Below, one piece after another: positions 24,576 to 33,038 of a stretch of DNA of 33,038 bases. The stretch is taken from contig DAIDHC010000068.1 of NCBI GenBank assembly GCA_027452065.1, positions 1 to 33,038 of the forward strand, in the 5' to 3' direction. Numbering within the stretch: position 1 is the first letter of the stretch; every line of letters begins with the position of its first letter. Below the pieces are notes generated by a model that was not told the DNA's origin, made no database searches, and was given only the letters and a program-made list of their open reading frames with translations. This stretch comes from Bryobacterales bacterium (GTDB lineage: Bacteria; Acidobacteriota; Terriglobia; Bryobacterales; Bryobacteraceae). The translations under genes and the position numbers were made by a program.

Positions 24576-24998
24576 ATGGCCGCCCGCCACCGCTCGCGGC
24601 AGCGCGCCCTGCAAGTCTTGTATCAATGGGATATGCGCCGCCAGCCCGTCGATGAGGCCATCCGTTCCTTCTACGAAACCATGTCCGCCTCCGAGTCCGG
24701 CCCGCCGCCGGAACCCGACGAGTTCATGGAATCGCTCGCTCGCGGCGCATCCGCCGCCGCCCCCCGCCTGGACGAGCGTATCAATGCCAAGGCCTCCAAT
24801 TGGAAGCTCGAACGGATGCCCGTTGTCGACCGCAATATCCTCCGCCTCGCCGTCTACGAAATGACCGAAGCCGGCACCCCCCCCGCCGTCGCCATCGACG
24901 AGGCGCTCGAGCTCGCCCGCCAGTTTGCCGGCGACGATGCCATCGCATTCATCAACGGCGTCCTCGATGCCGTTCGCAAGGAGGCGAGCGGAGTATGA
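24576..24998 (+). CDS. nusB: Transcription antitermination factor NusB
   Basis: NusB (140 residues) binds boxA RNA with NusE and supports rRNA transcription antitermination. The N-terminal RSRQRALQVLYQWDMRR and the C-terminal VDRNILRLAVYEM with PAVAIDEALELARQFAGDDAIAFINGVLDAV are typical. Its TGA overlaps the ATG of glgA (ATGA), so translation is coupled to a glycogen gene, an unusual partner. Confidence 0.97.
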   Translation: MAARHRSRQRALQVLYQWDMRRQPVDEAIRSFYETMSASESGPPPEPDEFMESLARGASAAAPRLDERINAKASNWKLERMPVVDRNILRLAVYEMTEAGTPPAVAIDEALELARQFAGDDAIAFINGVLDAVRKEASGV

Positions 24999-26413
24999 GC
25001 CGGGTTCTCATGGTGGCCTCGGAAGCCGCGCCGTTCTGCAAGACCGGAGGCCTCGCCGACGTCATGGGCGCTCTCCCGCCCGCCCTCCGCCAGGCCGGTG
25101 AAGATGTCGCCGTTGTCCTTCCCGGCTACACCGGCATCAAGCTCCCCGCCCCCGCCCGGGAAGTCTGGCGCGACCTTCCCGTCCGCGTCGGCCCTCATCG
25201 TTTCCGCACCGATGTCTATGAGGTCCAGCAGCGCGAAGTCCCCTACTACATCGTCGACTCCCCCGCTCTTTACGGCCGCCCCGGCATCTATGGCGACGCC
25301 TCCGGCGACTTCATCGATAACCACATCCGCTTCGCCGCCCTCTCCATCGCCGCCCTCCAGATCGTCCGCTTCCTGTTCCGCCCCGACGTCATCCACTGCC
25401 ACGATTGGCAGGCCTCCCTCACCCCCGTCTACCTACGCAGCGTCTTCGACGGCGACCCCACCTTCCTCGGAATCCGCACCCTGTTGACCATCCATAATCT
25501 CGGCTATCAGGGCCGCTTCGGCGGCTGGTTCCTCTCCGAGCTCGGCCTCGGCCTCGATGTCTTCCACCGCGACGGCCTCGAATACTTCGGCGACATCGAT
25601 TTTCTCAAGGGCGGCATCGCCTACAGCGACGCCGTCAACACCGTCAGCCCCAACTACGCCCGCGAGATTCAGACTCCCGAGTTCGGTTTCGGCCTCGACG
25701 GCTTCCTCCGCTCCCGCGCCGCCAAAGTCACCGGCATCCTGAACGGCGTCGACTATAGCGAGTGGAGTCCGGAATCCGATCCCCACATCCCTTCCCATTA
25801 TTCGGCTGCCGACCTGTCCGGCAAGCGCGAGTGCAAGCGCGCCCTCCTCGAGGAAATGGGCCTCCCTCTCAACCTCGACCGCCCCCTCATCGGCATCGTC
25901 AGCCGCTTCGCCTTTCAGAAAGGCTTCGATCTGGTAGAGGAGATCGCCGCCGAGCTCGCCGCCGAGGATCTGGCGCTGGTCGTGCTCGGCAGCGGCGAGC
26001 CCCGCTTCGAGCAAAGCTTCCGCCATTTCGCCTCCACCCGCCCCGACCGCTTCGCCGTCCGCATCGGCTACGACGAAGGGCTCTCCCACCGCATCGAAGC
26101 CGGCTCCGACATGTTCCTCATGCCCAGCCGCTACGAGCCTTGCGGCCTCAACCAGATTTACAGCCTCCGCTACGGTACCGTTCCCATCGTTCGCGCAACC
26201 GGCGGCCTCGATGATACGATCGAAGAGGGCACTGGTTTCAAGTTTTGGGACTACGCCGGCTGGGCTCTGCTCGGTGCTGTCCGGGCGGCCCTGGAAGCCT
26301 ACGCCAACCAGCTTCGCTGGCGCGAAATGGTCCGCCGGTGCATGGCAAAAGACTTCTCTTGGAACGTTTCGGCCGAGGCTTATAAGGCGCTGTTTGCGCG
26401 CCTCAGCCGCTGA
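24995..26413 (+). CDS. glgA: Glycogen synthase (GT5)
   Basis: GlgA extends alpha-1,4-glucan from ADP-glucose (or UDP-glucose). From ATG 24995 the protein has 472 residues, standard for bacterial GT5. The N-terminus VLMVASEAAPFCKTGGLADVMGALP holds the KTGGL motif (16-20). GILNGVDYSEWSPESDP is present, and the catalytic EPCGLNQIYSLRYGTVPIVRATGGL starts at about 381. Frames extending to 24800 overlap nusB out of frame and are not real. The gene is followed by a 7-bp inverted repeat. Confidence 0.96.
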   Translation: MSRVLMVASEAAPFCKTGGLADVMGALPPALRQAGEDVAVVLPGYTGIKLPAPAREVWRDLPVRVGPHRFRTDVYEVQQREVPYYIVDSPALYGRPGIYGDASGDFIDNHIRFAALSIAALQIVRFLFRPDVIHCHDWQASLTPVYLRSVFDGDPTFLGIRTLLTIHNLGYQGRFGGWFLSELGLGLDVFHRDGLEYFGDIDFLKGGIAYSDAVNTVSPNYAREIQTPEFGFGLDGFLRSRAAKVTGILNGVDYSEWSPESDPHIPSHYSAADLSGKRECKRALLEEMGLPLNLDRPLIGIVSRFAFQKGFDLVEEIAAELAAEDLALVVLGSGEPRFEQSFRHFASTRPDRFAVRIGYDEGLSHRIEAGSDMFLMPSRYEPCGLNQIYSLRYGTVPIVRATGGLDDTIEEGTGFKFWDYAGWALLGAVRAALEAYANQLRWREMVRRCMAKDFSWNVSAEAYKALFARLSR

Positions 26414-26417
26414 TTGT

Positions 26418-26440
26418 TACGAATCTTTTGAGAATTCGTA
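26418..26440 (+). terminator. Inverted repeat after glgA, weak terminator candidate
   Basis: TACGAAT (26418-26424) pairs with ATTCGTA (26434-26440) around a 9-base loop, starting 5 bases after the glgA stop. It is followed by TCATCC rather than a U-run, so intrinsic termination would be weak. It may instead be an attenuating or RNA-stabilising hairpin in the trxA leader. Confidence 0.35.
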
Positions 26441-26473
26441 TCATCCAAAAGACGTAAGGAACGGAGCAATTTT

Positions 26474-26806
26474 ATGGCCGGTCAGAACACACTCACTTTT
26501 ACAGACGATACTTTTGAAAAGGATGTCCTCTCCGCGGAGGTCCCCGTTCTCGTGGACTTCTGGGCCGAGTGGTGCGGTCCCTGCAAAATGATGACCCCCA
26601 CCGTGGACGCTGTGGCGAACGAATACGCCGGAAAGGTCAAGGTCGGCAAGCTCAATGTCGACGACAACGGCGGCACTGCCATGCGCTACAACATCCGCGG
26701 CATCCCCACCTTGCTCCTTTTCAAGGGCGGCCGCATCGTCGAACAGCGCGTCGGCGCCATCGGCAAGTCCGAAGTGCAGAAGATGATCGACTCCCACCTG
26801 AGTTGA
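26474..26806 (+). CDS. trxA: Thioredoxin
   Basis: A 110-residue dithiol reductant of the cytoplasm. The redox motif is WCGPCK (Cys34, Cys37) after VLVDFWAE. The cis-Pro region IRGIPTLLLFKGGRIVEQRVGA is intact. GGAG about 9 bases before the ATG supports the start. It lies 60 bases after glgA and is followed by a GC-rich hairpin. Confidence 0.97.
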   Translation: MAGQNTLTFTDDTFEKDVLSAEVPVLVDFWAEWCGPCKMMTPTVDAVANEYAGKVKVGKLNVDDNGGTAMRYNIRGIPTLLLFKGGRIVEQRVGAIGKSEVQKMIDSHLS

Positions 26807-26825
26807 GCGCCGCCCCGCGGCGCTC
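26805..26825 (+). terminator. GC-rich hairpin at the trxA stop
   Basis: GAGCGCCGC (26805-26813) and GCGGCGCTC (26817-26825) form a perfect 9-bp stem with a CCC loop. The stem starts inside the TGA stop. The next bases (TGCCAACC) hold no U-tract, so it may act as a Rho-dependent or stabilising structure. The rest of the 312-base gap to the next gene holds a TACTAGTA palindrome (26972-26979) and no gene I can support. Confidence 0.5.
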
Positions 26826-27118
26826 TGCCAACCTGCCGTTTCCTCCTCGCCCCGCCCCGGCGATACCGTCCCCTCCGTTCCCGGTCACCCGGGCGGCGGC
26901 GCGGCATTCGTTCCCATCCACTTTTGCCCGGCAATTCCCTCCCGCACCATGCGAAAACTTACTCGAGGTACTACTAGTAATCTGTTCATCCCTAAGGCAC
27001 TTCGCCGTCCCCGCTCCATCCCCTCCATCACCCCGCGCTGCAAAACGGCGTAAGCTAACCAATAGCGGGTTCGCCGCCAACTCCCGTGGCGGATCGCTGT
27101 CGAAAACAGGAGTAACTT

Positions 27119-29737
27119 TTGAGTTCAGGCGCGCAGGCAAAGGCAATCCAGTCGGTCGAGGGAACCGCCGACCTCGTATACACCTACGACTTCGGTGGCT
27201 CCATCGTCGCCATCGACGGCGCTGTCGAACGTCTCACCGGCTACTCGAAAGAGGAAGCCGCGCACATGCGCCTTCAGGACCTGTTCGAAAAGAAGGACCT
27301 CGATCAACTGCTCCAGGACGTCATGGAGCAGATGGGCGGCGGAGCGCCGGTACCCCGCCGGATGCTGCTGTCCGCCAAGGGCGGCGCCAAGGTCCCCATC
27401 GAGACTTACTCGCGGCTGCTGTTTGACCAGGGCCGGCCCGTCGCCGTCCGCGGCGTCGGCTGGGGCCCCGGCGGCGCCTCGCTGCGGAAAGACCGCGGTG
27501 GCCAGGCTCTTCAGGATAAGCTCGAACGTTTCACCCGCCATCTGAAACATCTCCACCGCCTCAACGTCCGCGCCTACGAGAGCCTGGAAGAGGTTTTTGA
27601 GGATTTTCTGCGCACCGGTTGCGAGATCCTCCGCCTGCCGTCCGGTCTCATCCACTCCGCCTCCGGCCAGGGCCCTGAGATTCGCGCCTCCTACGGCCTG
27701 CCTCTCGACTTTCGCATCGATGCCGGCATCGCCGGCGCGCTCCCCCGCGTCGGCAGCTATCTCACCGCGCCCATTCTCGTCGACGGCAATGAATTCGGCC
27801 GGCTCACGTTTCTCTCAACCGCCGACTCGGATCGCAAGTTCACCGACGACGAGCGCGAAATGACGGAACTGATGGGGCGCAGCCTCGGCCGCGTCGTCCT
27901 CGAACAGCGCACCAGGTCGGAAAACGGCCGCGTCGCGCGCCTGGAACACGAACGGAACGACCTGCTCGAGATGATCGCCTCCAACGCCCCTCTGGAGACC
28001 TCGCTCGGACACCTGTTGCGGATGATCGAGCGCCAGAACCCGTCTGCCCATGGCGCGGCAATCCTGGTCGATGCCGACTCCGTCACCGCCGTCGTCGCTC
28101 CCAGCCTTCCCCGCTACTACGGCAGGCTCGTCGTCGCCGCCCACCCCACCTTCAGCGAACTCCGTTCCGCCCTCCTCGCCCCGCGCCCGTCCCGGATTTT
28201 GGATGTCGAATCCAGCTTCTCCGGACACAAGACAGCCCGCCTTCTCAAACGCCTCGGCATTCACACTACCCTCGCCGAGCCCGTCCTGTCCGGTTCCGGC
28301 GTCCTTCTCGGCGCGCTCCTGCTTCACTACGGCGAGGGCGAGCGTCCCAAGTCGGAGGATCGCCGCCTCCTCGCCATGGGAAGCCGCCTCGCCGCCATCG
28401 CCGTCGAGCAGCGCCAACTGGCCGAGCGCCTCGCCTACCACGCCCATCACGACGAAGTCACCGGCCTGCCCAACCGCACCGACCTCGTTCGCCGTCTCGA
28501 ACTCGCCCTCCGGCCCGGCGCCAAATCCGTCGTCGCCGTCCTTTTCCTCGATCTCGACCGCTTCAAGCAGATCAACGATGCCATGGGCCACGCCGCCGGC
28601 GACGAGCTCCTCCGCAAGGTCGGCCAACGCCTCGTCGCCATGCTCGGCCCCGATGATTTCGCCGCCCGCATGGCCGCCGACGAATTCGCCGTCGTCCTCT
28701 CCCGCCCCGCTACCCCCGATCTCGCCATGACCCGCGCCGCCGAGTTCATCGAGGCCATGCGCAAGCCTTTCACCATCGGCGACCGTGAGGTCTTCGCCAC
28801 CGCCAGCATCGGCGTCAGCCTCTACCCCCGCGACGGCGCCGACGTCGAAACCCTTCTCCGCAACGCCGACCGCGCCATGCACCAGGCCAAGCGCCACGGC
28901 AAAAACGACTGGCGGCCCTTCGCCAGCGAACCTCACGCGCCGGTCATCGATACCCTCGAGGTCGAAAACGCCCTCCGTCACGCCCTCGAAAATCAGGAAT
29001 TCCGCCTCCACTATCAGCCCATCGTCACCATGGACGGCCGGCTCGACGGCCTCGAGGCCCTCCTCGGTTGGAACCATCCCACCCTCGGCCGGATCTCCCC
29101 CGGCATTTTCATCCCCCTCGCCGAAGAGGCCGGGCTCATCACTCAGATCGGCACCTGGGTCCTCGAACGCGTCTGCCTCCAGAACGCCGAGTGGCAGCGC
29201 CGCGGTTTCGCGCCCGTTCGCGTTGCCGTCAACATCTCCGCCCTTCAGTTCTCCCGCCCCGAGTTCTTCGAGGCCGTCCGCAAAGCCATCGCCCTCAGCC
29301 GGATGGACCCCAAATGGCTCGACCTCGAGCTCACCGAGGGCGTCGTCGTCCGCGATATGGAGGCGTCCACTCTCAGCATCACCAACCTCCGCGCCATGGG
29401 TGTGCGTGTCTCCATCGACGACTTCGGCATGGGCTATTCCTCGCTGAATTATCTCCGCCAGCTACCTCTCGACACCCTCAAAATCGATCGAACGTTCCTC
29501 ACCGATCTCACCGCCCGCGGCGGCTCGCTCCCCCTCGTCCAGACCATCGTCCTGCTCGCCCATAACCTCAATCTCCAGGTCGTCGCCGAAGGTGTCGAAA
29601 CCCGCGAGCAGATGGAGCTGCTGCGCGCCGCCGGCTGCGACCGCATGCAGGGCCACTTGTTCGGCCGGCCCGCCCCGGTCGGTGAAATCGAGACCCTGCT
29701 CGGCCAGCCCGATCGCGTCCTCGTCCCCGTCGAATAG
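27119..29737 (+). CDS. PAS-GAF-GAF-GGDEF-EAL cyclic-di-GMP signalling protein
   Basis: An 872-residue soluble regulator of cyclic-di-GMP. The domain order is PAS (about 10-115), two GAF-like domains (about 145-265 and 285-435), GGDEF (about 440-605) and EAL (about 612-865). The GGDEF signature is AADEF (519-523) and the I-site Arg is absent, so diguanylate cyclase activity is doubtful. In the EAL domain, Glu646, Asn705, Glu737, Asp767-Asp768, Lys788, Glu824 and Gln844 look intact, but the Arg of ExLxR is Gly650. It is thus probably a phosphodiesterase with a regulatory GGDEF. There is no membrane segment. The TTG start at 27119 has AGGAG 7 bases upstream. It converges on selB with a 10-base gap. 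Confidence 0.92.
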   Translation: MSSGAQAKAIQSVEGTADLVYTYDFGGSIVAIDGAVERLTGYSKEEAAHMRLQDLFEKKDLDQLLQDVMEQMGGGAPVPRRMLLSAKGGAKVPIETYSRLLFDQGRPVAVRGVGWGPGGASLRKDRGGQALQDKLERFTRHLKHLHRLNVRAYESLEEVFEDFLRTGCEILRLPSGLIHSASGQGPEIRASYGLPLDFRIDAGIAGALPRVGSYLTAPILVDGNEFGRLTFLSTADSDRKFTDDEREMTELMGRSLGRVVLEQRTRSENGRVARLEHERNDLLEMIASNAPLETSLGHLLRMIERQNPSAHGAAILVDADSVTAVVAPSLPRYYGRLVVAAHPTFSELRSALLAPRPSRILDVESSFSGHKTARLLKRLGIHTTLAEPVLSGSGVLLGALLLHYGEGERPKSEDRRLLAMGSRLAAIAVEQRQLAERLAYHAHHDEVTGLPNRTDLVRRLELALRPGAKSVVAVLFLDLDRFKQINDAMGHAAGDELLRKVGQRLVAMLGPDDFAARMAADEFAVVLSRPATPDLAMTRAAEFIEAMRKPFTIGDREVFATASIGVSLYPRDGADVETLLRNADRAMHQAKRHGKNDWRPFASEPHAPVIDTLEVENALRHALENQEFRLHYQPIVTMDGRLDGLEALLGWNHPTLGRISPGIFIPLAEEAGLITQIGTWVLERVCLQNAEWQRRGFAPVRVAVNISALQFSRPEFFEAVRKAIALSRMDPKWLDLELTEGVVVRDMEASTLSITNLRAMGVRVSIDDFGMGYSSLNYLRQLPLDTLKIDRTFLTDLTARGGSLPLVQTIVLLAHNLNLQVVAEGVETREQMELLRAAGCDRMQGHLFGRPAPVGEIETLLGQPDRVLVPVE

Positions 29738-29747
29738 CCGCGCTTCC

Positions 29748-31601
29748 TTACAGCACCAGCCGGAATTCCCCTTCCCGCCGCGTGATCCTCTGCCGGTCCA
29801 GAAACTCGAGCAGCGGTATCGCATACTTCCGCGACACCCCGGTCCAGTCCTTGAATTCGGTCACCTGAAACCGCGTGCCCCTGTGCTCGGCCAGCAGTTG
29901 CCGCAGCCGGTCGAGCGCCGTGCGATGAAACACCAGTTCCTCCCCCACCCGTACCAGCCGCTGCTGCCGCAGCAGCATCTGCAGCAGCGTGCGCGCCTTC
30001 GCCGCTTCCACTCCCGAGCGCTGCAGCACCTCCTGCGTCGAAGGCACCGCCAGCCCCGCTTCTTCGAATGTGCTCTCGATCTTGCGGAGCGCCTCTTCCT
30101 CCTCCGCCTGTAATGCCACCCGGTGCGACGCCAGACGCACCGTTTCTCCCGCCGTCGCCACCGCCGGCGTCTCCGCCAGCAGCGCGTCCAGCAGCAGCGC
30201 CGGCGCCTCGGGAAACAGGCGCGCCCGCAGATCCTCCTTGCCCATCCCCGGCTGCAGCGGCGCCGTCCTGTGAAACTCCTTCAGCGCTCTCTGCGCCTCC
30301 TCCTTCCGCGCCTCAAACCACTGCCTGTCCACGTACCACGCATCCGGCGCCTCGATCCGCTTCAACCCTGCCGCCGCCTCCGGGATCTTTTCCTCTCTTA
30401 GCCCCGTCCTGCTCACCAGCGCCTTCATCGGCAGCCCTTCCCCCGACTCCCGTACCAGCAGTTCCAGCCGCCTCGCCGCCGGCCCGCTCTCCAGCGTCTC
30501 CAGCCGGGGCAGGGAAGCCTTGCGCGGCGGCCGGATTTCCACCACCGTCCCGCCCCCGATCGTCACCACCGGCGAAAACCGCCGCACAATGAACCGGTCG
30601 CCCGGCAGCAGCAGCAGCGGCTCCCTCAGCCTCAGCCTCACGTATGCCCGCTCGCCCGGCTTCATCGGCGCCGTCGAGCCGATCCGCGCCAGCGTCGCCT
30701 CCACCTCCGCCGTCCCCGCGTGGAAATGCACCGGCGCCCGCGCTTTCAGCTCCCGTCCGCCCTCCAGCAGGTCGAACACGCAGTCGATTGTCGACGTCGC
30801 CTCATAACGCCCCGGCTCCGCCAGGCTCATCCCCCGCGCCAGCGCCGACGGCTCGATCCCCGCTACGTTCATCGCCGTCCGCTGGCCCGCTGACGCCCGC
30901 GTCACCGTCTCTCCGTGCACTTGCAGACCCCGCACACGGAGCCGCTCGCCCCCCGGATGCAGTTCCACCTCCTGGTTCACCGATACCGTTCCCGACAGAA
31001 GCGTACCCGTCACCACAGTTCCAAAACCGTGAAGCGAGAACGCGCGGTCGATCGGCAGGCGAAAATAGTGGTGGGAGGCGCGGGGCGGAACCGACAAGGC
31101 GATTTCCTTCAGCCTTTGGCGAAGCTCGTGCAGGCCGGAACCGGTGAGGGAGCTCACCGCCACCACCGGCGCATTCTCCAGAAAGGAACCGCTTACGAAC
31201 TCCTCCACCTCCAGCTTCACCAGATCGACGATGTCGGCGTCCACCAGATCGGACTTGGTCAGCGCCACCAGTCCCCGCGATATCCCCAGCAGCCGGCAAA
31301 TGTCGAAATGCTCCCGCGTCTGCGGCTTAATCGACTCATCCGCCGCCACTACCAGCACCGCCATGTCCACGCCTCCCACCCCCGCCAGCATGTTCTTGAT
31401 GAATCTCTCGTGGCCGGGAACGTCCACAAAAGCTACCCGCAAATCGGGCCCCAGGTCCAGGTGGGCGAAGCCGATATCAATCGATATCCCGCGCTGTTTC
31501 TCTTCCTTCAGCCGGTCCGTATCCACCCCGGTCAAAGCTCTCACCAGGGAAGTTTTACCGTGGTCGATATGTCCGGCCGTGCCCGCGACGACGTGCCTCA
31601 T
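29748..31601 (-). CDS. selB: Selenocysteine-specific elongation factor SelB
   Basis: SelB delivers Sec-tRNA to UGA codons by recognising a SECIS RNA. From ATG 31601 it has 617 residues, close to E. coli SelB. The GTPase motifs are [11 protein letters not shown] (7-17), [29 protein letters not shown] (from 60) and TKSDLVD. The C-terminal half contains the winged-helix repeats, ending [35 protein letters not shown]. Upstream frame extension to 31793 is antisense to the next gene and is rejected. No selA, selC, selD or selenoprotein gene is recognised in the window. Its ATG overlaps the ATG of the divergent VWFA gene within CATG. Confidence 0.96.
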   Translation of the reverse strand: MRHVVAGTAGHIDHGKTSLVRALTGVDTDRLKEEKQRGISIDIGFAHLDLGPDLRVAFVDVPGHERFIKNMLAGVGGVDMAVLVVAADESIKPQTREHFDICRLLGISRGLVALTKSDLVDADIVDLVKLEVEEFVSGSFLENAPVVAVSSLTGSGLHELRQRLKEIALSVPPRASHHYFRLPIDRAFSLHGFGTVVTGTLLSGTVSVNQEVELHPGGERLRVRGLQVHGETVTRASAGQRTAMNVAGIEPSALARGMSLAEPGRYEATSTIDCVFDLLEGGRELKARAPVHFHAGTAEVEATLARIGSTAPMKPGERAYVRLRLREPLLLLPGDRFIVRRFSPVVTIGGGTVVEIRPPRKASLPRLETLESGPAARRLELLVRESGEGLPMKALVSRTGLREEKIPEAAAGLKRIEAPDAWYVDRQWFEARKEEAQRALKEFHRTAPLQPGMGKEDLRARLFPEAPALLLDALLAETPAVATAGETVRLASHRVALQAEEEEALRKIESTFEEAGLAVPSTQEVLQRSGVEAAKARTLLQMLLRQQRLVRVGEELVFHRTALDRLRQLLAEHRGTRFQVTEFKDWTGVSRKYAIPLLEFLDRQRITRREGEFRLVL

Positions 31602-32535
31602 GGCGCTGCTTCTCATCCTACTACCCGGTCTCGGAGCCCAACGCCTCGCCGCCCAGAATGAAACGCCCACCTTCCGCGCCGGCGTCTCCGACGTCCGCCT
31701 CGACGTCCAGGTCGAAACGCCCCGCGGCCTCGTCAACGACCTCGGGAAAGATGATTTCGTCGTCTCCGATGGCGGCGCGCCGCAGCCTCTCATCTATTTC
31801 GGGCACGATTCCGAACCCGTCTCGCTCCTTCTGCTGCTCGATGTGAGCGGCAGCATGCAGAAAAGACTCGACGAAATGGCGTCCCGCGCCCGCGAAGCGC
31901 TCAATGTCCTCCGCCCCGCCGACCGCGTCGCCATCCTCGTCTTCGGCCGCCGCACCGCCGTCCACCAGGATTTCAGCGACAACCTCGCCGAATCCGCGCG
32001 CCAGGTAGCGCTCTCCGTCCGTGGCCACGACGTCGGCGCCGGTACGGCCATCAACGCCGCCATCATCGACGCCGCCCGCTACCTGCGCGAGCATCCCCTC
32101 GCCGAGCCCGGCCGCAACGCCATCCTCATCGTCACCGACAACCTGTGCATCAACTACAAAATCCCCGATGATCAAGTCGTCCGGGAACTTTCCGCCTCCG
32201 ACGCCGTGCTCGACGCCATCGTCACCGGACGCGCCATCCGGCCTGTGCCTCCCAAGAACGGCGTTTACTACAACCCCGACTTCACCCCCGCCGACGTCTT
32301 CCACCTGGCCGAGGAGACCGGCGGCGTCGCCGTAAAAGCTGACCAGATGGGCAAGGCCCTGCGCGATATGATCGAGGCCATCCGCGCCCGCTACAGCCTT
32401 TCCTACCACGTGCCGGAAGGCGTCGCCCCCGGTGTCTGGCGTCACGTCGAAGTCGATCTCTCCGCCGCCGCCCGCCAGCGCTATCCCAACGCCCGCCTCC
32501 GCTACCGCCCCGGTTACTTTACCCCCGGCTCCTGA
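31600..32535 (+). CDS. Secreted VWFA-related domain protein (acidobacterial type)
   Basis: A 311-residue exported protein. The signal peptide is [19 protein letters not shown], which fixes the start at ATG 31600. A beta region follows with [28 protein letters not shown], typical of the acidobacterial VWFA-related family, then a von Willebrand A domain. The MIDAS residues are Asp81-x-Ser83-x-Ser85 in LLDVSGSM, a Thr in GAGTAINAA and an Asp in LIVTDN. It ends [10 protein letters not shown]. Such proteins are abundant in Acidobacteria but of unknown role; metal-dependent adhesion is inferred. It is divergent from selB with overlapping start codons. A damaged copy of its 3' end lies just downstream. 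Confidence 0.87.
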   Translation: MALLLILLPGLGAQRLAAQNETPTFRAGVSDVRLDVQVETPRGLVNDLGKDDFVVSDGGAPQPLIYFGHDSEPVSLLLLLDVSGSMQKRLDEMASRAREALNVLRPADRVAILVFGRRTAVHQDFSDNLAESARQVALSVRGHDVGAGTAINAAIIDAARYLREHPLAEPGRNAILIVTDNLCINYKIPDDQVVRELSASDAVLDAIVTGRAIRPVPPKNGVYYNPDFTPADVFHLAEETGGVAVKADQMGKALRDMIEAIRARYSLSYHVPEGVAPGVWRHVEVDLSAAARQRYPNARLRYRPGYFTPGS

Positions 32536-32615
32536 TCCGCCGTTCCCGCGCCAAGCTCGCCGGCATCTACAGCGCCGAGCCCGGCTACTTTACCCCCGGA
32601 CTCCTGATCCGCCCT
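32510..32615 (+). repeat. Imperfect direct repeat of the VWFA gene 3' end
   Basis: CCGGTTACTTTACCCCCGG from 32510 continues through CTCCTGATCCGCCGTTC. It recurs from 32581 as CCGGCTACTTTACCCCCGG followed by ACTCCTGATCCGCCCTTC. The copies are 71 bases apart and differ by substitutions and one inserted A. Copy 1 includes the gene's TGA stop; copy 2 is in the intergenic region. The bases between them in another frame read KLAGIYSAEPGYFTPG, resembling a VWFA C-terminus. Confidence 0.8.
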
Positions 32616-32653
32616 TCGCGCCCCGCGCCGCGACTTGTTACTGTTGAGTTCGT

Positions 32654-33038
32654 ATGCACCAGAACCGTATCGACGAACTGCGCCGGCGCCATGCGGCCGC
32701 CGAGGCCGGCGGCGGCGAACAACGGCGCCTCCGCCAGCATGAGGAAGGTAAACTCTCCGCCCGCGAGCGCGTCGACTTCCTCCTCGACGAAGGCACCTTC
32801 GAGGAAACCGACAAGCTCGTCCGCCACCGCTGCATCGATTTCGGCATGCAGGATCAGGTCGTCGATGGCGACGGCTTCGTCACCGGCTACGGCCGCGTCC
32901 ACGGCCGCCCCGCCTTCGTCTTCGCCCAGGATTTCACTGTCTTCGGCGGCTCTCTCTCGGAAACCAACGCCCTGAAAATCTGCAAAATCATGGACCTCGC
33001 TCTCAAAACCGGCGTCCCCGTCATCGGCCTCAACGATT
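32654..33038 (+). CDS. Acyl-CoA carboxylase carboxyltransferase subunit (propionyl-CoA carboxylase beta-like), partial
   Basis: The window ends inside this gene after 128 codons. The visible N-terminus has the biotin-dependent carboxyltransferase pattern: an N-terminal helix ([17 protein letters not shown]), [60 protein letters not shown], and [18 protein letters not shown]. This is the family of PccB and methylmalonyl-CoA decarboxylase alpha subunits, which transfer carboxyl between carboxybiotin and acyl-CoA. Acyl specificity cannot be set from this piece. The ATG at 32654 has no clear Shine-Dalgarno. It lies 118 bases after the VWFA gene, with the repeat between. Confidence 0.93.
   Translation, partial: MHQNRIDELRRRHAAAEAGGGEQRRLRQHEEGKLSARERVDFLLDEGTFEETDKLVRHRCIDFGMQDQVVDGDGFVTGYGRVHGRPAFVFAQDFTVFGGSLSETNALKICKIMDLALKTGVPVIGLND

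Noticed and set aside
27815..29077. Minus-strand open frame of 420 codons opposite the GGDEF-EAL gene
   Set aside because: Acidic, Gly/Ala-rich antisense shadow without recognisable motifs.
29700..31700. tRNA-Sec or a SECIS-like element near selB
   Set aside because: No cloverleaf with the long Sec-type arms and no UGA followed by a convincing hairpin were found by eye.
1..33038. CRISPR arrays, insertion sequences or prophage genes
   Set aside because: No regularly spaced repeats, transposase motifs or phage structural genes were recognised on either strand.

Overview
The window is a GC-rich, gene-dense piece of a bacterial chromosome. Several features point to an acidobacterium, possibly of the Solibacter/Bryobacter type. 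These are a secreted VWFA-related protein of the acidobacterial kind, a TonB receptor with an N-terminal carboxypeptidase-regulatory-like domain, a BshC bacillithiol enzyme, GH127 and GH57/DUF3536 glycosidases and Tat-like secreted hypotheticals. This placement is an inference from gene families, not a phylogeny. No transposase, integrase, CRISPR array, tRNA or rRNA was recognised, so the window reads as core genome with a few accessory genes.

Layout. 1-3.5 kb: a two-gene minus-strand carbohydrate operon (GH127, then malQ, ATGA overlap), preceded by the tail of a plus-strand gene. 3.5-5.9 kb: a translationally coupled pair, a membrane-anchored peptidoglycan amidase followed by a divergent actin-like ATPase. 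6-7.5 kb: a secreted double-DUF333 protein converging on a LolA-like secreted protein. 7.5-9.9 kb: a GH57/DUF3536 glycosidase. 10.0-13.7 kb: a cobalamin riboswitch controlling a TonB-dependent (BtuB-like) receptor, with a SAM methyltransferase close behind. 13.7-15.5 kb: a MacB/FtsX-type ABC permease with its ATPase. 15.5-17.7 kb (minus): bshC, then a DUF1697 gene. 17.8-20.3 kb: cyaY (frataxin), hemW and threonine aldolase in a tight run, ending in a 32-bp tandem repeat. 20.4-21.3 kb: a RES/Xre toxin-antitoxin pair. 21.3-24.0 kb (minus): lepA, then an HExxH-containing secreted protein. 24.1-26.8 kb: ribH, nusB and glgA, with trxA behind them. 27.1-29.7 kb: a PAS-GAF-GAF-GGDEF-EAL protein. 29.7-31.6 kb (minus): selB. 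31.6-32.5 kb: the VWFA-related protein. 32.65 kb to the end: the start of an acyl-CoA carboxylase carboxyltransferase gene.

How the genes work together. malQ, the GH57 enzyme and glgA fit glycogen or maltodextrin turnover. The riboswitch and receptor form a B12 import unit with an apparent Shine-Dalgarno-sequestering hairpin. bshC, cyaY and hemW lie side by side and suggest a thiol/iron/heme-handling neighbourhood. The amidase and actin-like protein may be a small cell-wall remodelling system; this is the least conventional pairing in the window. Several genes have a TATAAT-like hexamer only 6-9 bases before the start codon and no clear Shine-Dalgarno, which suggests leaderless transcripts.
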